From NCBI GenBank assembly GCA_024743215.1, contig JANSWZ010000001.1, positions 806,001-870,000 on the forward strand: a stretch of DNA of 64,000 nt. Direction: 5' to 3'. The position numbers and the translations under genes were made by a program. The notes beneath the pieces were generated by a model that worked only from the letters and a program-made list of their open reading frames with translations, made no database searches and had not been told where the DNA came from. Every line of letters starts with the position of its first letter. The stretch's first letter is position 1. Of this stretch, positions 63,053-64,000 are shown piece by piece. This DNA is from Alphaproteobacteria bacterium. Its GTDB lineage: Bacteria; Pseudomonadota; Alphaproteobacteria; Rhizobiales; GCA-2746425.

Positions 63053-63143
63053 GCGCAATGCCTTAAACCAAGAGGTGAATTGATTGAAGCCATTTTTTAG
63101 CTGTATGGTTTGGGGTCCAAAGTTCATTACGCTGCACGAACCC

Positions 63144-63165
63144 GTCTGGAGTGACATTTCCAGAC
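63144..63165. promoter_or_regulatory. Candidate operator GTCTGGA-N8-TCCAGAC
   Basis: A perfect inverted repeat with 7-bp arms lies in the divergent region between the MFS gene and the UbiH-like gene. A further CCAGACAT occurs about 30 bp away, so a regulator that binds repeated half-sites is possible. No purine regulator gene is visible in the window. Confidence 0.4.
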
Positions 63166-63271
63166 ACTTGTCGCCGACATATCGCCAGACATCACCTATT
63201 ACCCTATATGTACGGAAATGGTTATGCGTGAGAACGAATCTTCGCATGTGTGTCGGGATCAATTGGGTATT

Positions 63272-64000
63272 ATGGATCATCCGGAAATCAATAATCAAAC
63301 TCGTGCCATCATAATAGGTGGCGGTCCTGTTGGCTGGTTGTCTGCGCTGGCGCTGGCCAGGACTGGTTTGAAAACAGTGCTGGTCGCAGGCGACAACCCA
63401 CTGCAAGATCAGCGTACAATCGCACTGATGCAGGGCTCACTGGCGTTTCTGGACGAAATTGGTGTTGATGCGTCATCAATCAGCGATGCCACGCCTTTGG
63501 AGACAATGCGGCTGATTGACGGAACTTCACGGCTGATACGCGCACCGGAAGTCAGCTTTCAAGCAGGCGAAATCGGACACTCATTCTTCGCGCTCAATAT
63601 TCCGGTTAGTAATCTTGTCAAACAGATTCAGGATGTCGCCTCAACCCATTCTAATTTTACATTTAAACCAGGTCTAGCTCAGGAAATTTCCTTTGACGAT
63701 GAGGTGACTGTGACACTGGAAAGTGGTGAAATCATCAAGGCTGACCTTGTGGTCGGTGCTGACGGACGGCAGTCGAAAGTTCGACAAGCTGCCGGCATTG
63801 CTGTCCGGCAATGGGACTACCCACAAACGGCGGTGGTGACTCACTTTCACCATGAAAAGTCACATCAGAACATTTCAACCGAATTCCACACTGAAACCGG
63901 ACCATTTACCTTGGTGCCACTTCAAGGCAAAAGATGCAGTCTGGTTTGTGTTGTGTCGCCTGATGAAGCAGAGCGTTTGATGGCGGTCAGCGATGCAGAA
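63272..64000 (+). CDS. UbiH/COQ6-type FAD-dependent monooxygenase, 3' end cut by window
   Basis: The open frame from ATG 63272 runs to the window edge, giving 243 residues so far. The FAD-binding motif AIIIGGGPVGWLSALALART begins at residue 12. QRTIALMQGSLAFLDEIGV and LVVGADGRQSKVRQAAGI (GD motif) are features of UbiH/UbiF aromatic hydroxylases. An earlier in-frame ATG at 63224 with GGAAA upstream is an alternative start. The function is most likely ubiquinone ring hydroxylation. A FAD-dependent urate hydroxylase (HpxO) is a less likely alternative that the adjacent purine genes make worth testing. Confidence 0.85.
   Translation, partial: MDHPEINNQTRAIIIGGGPVGWLSALALARTGLKTVLVAGDNPLQDQRTIALMQGSLAFLDEIGVDASSISDATPLETMRLIDGTSRLIRAPEVSFQAGEIGHSFFALNIPVSNLVKQIQDVASTHSNFTFKPGLAQEISFDDEVTVTLESGEIIKADLVVGADGRQSKVRQAAGIAVRQWDYPQTAVVTHFHHEKSHQNISTEFHTETGPFTLVPLQGKRCSLVCVVSPDEAERLMAVSDAE

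Noticed and set aside
1-64000. CRISPR arrays, intact insertion sequences and rRNA genes
   Set aside because: No regularly spaced repeats, transposase motifs or rRNA sequences were seen on reading through the window.

Overview
The window reads as chromosome or chromid from a heterotrophic alphaproteobacterium, probably marine or plant-associated Hyphomicrobiales or Rhodobacterales. The reasons are five different carbohydrate, polyol or nucleoside ABC importers, rhizopine-type mocD/mocE homologues, four Gfo/Idh/MocA oxidoreductases, three SDRs and intermediate GC content. The genus cannot be decided from the sequence alone. Genes are dense, with many 4-bp ATGA/GTGA overlaps, and most of the window is a string of catabolic cassettes, each with its own regulator.

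Layout. (1) 0-7.8 kb: a MalFGK-type sugar importer (SBP, two permeases, a divergently encoded ATPase) with an M81/MlrC peptidase-like protein cut by the left edge, a RidA protein, an SDR, a MurR/RpiR regulator, an internally deleted D-threonine-aldolase-like gene and an NTF2-like protein. (2) 8.0-15.1 kb: tRNA-Ser(TGA), then about 1.5 kb almost without genes, then a 1785-codon TIR-nSTAND-propeller-Sel1 protein that looks like a defence or signalling gene in an accessory insertion. (3) 15.1-29.5 kb: a rhizopine-like (moc) catabolic region. It holds two Gfo/Idh enzymes, a PanB-like protein that seems to lack the usual metal ligands, a Rieske ferredoxin (MocE) and a MocD-type oxygenase. Divergent from these are a LacI regulator and a mutarotase-like protein. 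A ribose-type ABC importer, a TIM-barrel isomerase, another Gfo/Idh and an SDR follow. (4) 29.6-36.4 kb: an RpiR regulator, SDR, Gfo/Idh, D-2-hydroxyacid dehydrogenase and an Frc-type importer (ATPase, permease, SBP). (5) 37.0-43.6 kb: a DeoR regulator with a Ugp-type importer, a GpdQ-like phosphodiesterase and an inositol-monophosphatase-family enzyme, which together suggest glycerophosphodiester (perhaps glycerophosphoinositol) scavenging. (6) 43.7-50.0 kb: a HexR-like RpiR regulator, an UlaG-like hydrolase, a shikimate-dehydrogenase-like enzyme, a cupin phosphoglucose isomerase, an FGGY kinase and PurU. (7) 50.1-63.1 kb: a minus-strand purine operon (MFS, quinone oxidoreductase, HIU hydrolase, XdhA, XdhB, XdhC, and a BMP-type nucleoside importer), with a Sufu-like unknown gene beyond it. 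A UbiH-type FAD monooxygenase is cut by the right edge.

Common theme: blocks 3 to 5 could feed inositol-like polyols into central metabolism. A diester importer plus phosphatases would release the polyol, moc-type enzymes would remove O-methyl or amino groups, and Gfo/Idh and SDR dehydrogenases would oxidise the ring. Strong stem-loops follow several binding-protein genes, which would help keep binding protein more abundant than permease. No CRISPR array, rRNA or intact insertion sequence was seen.
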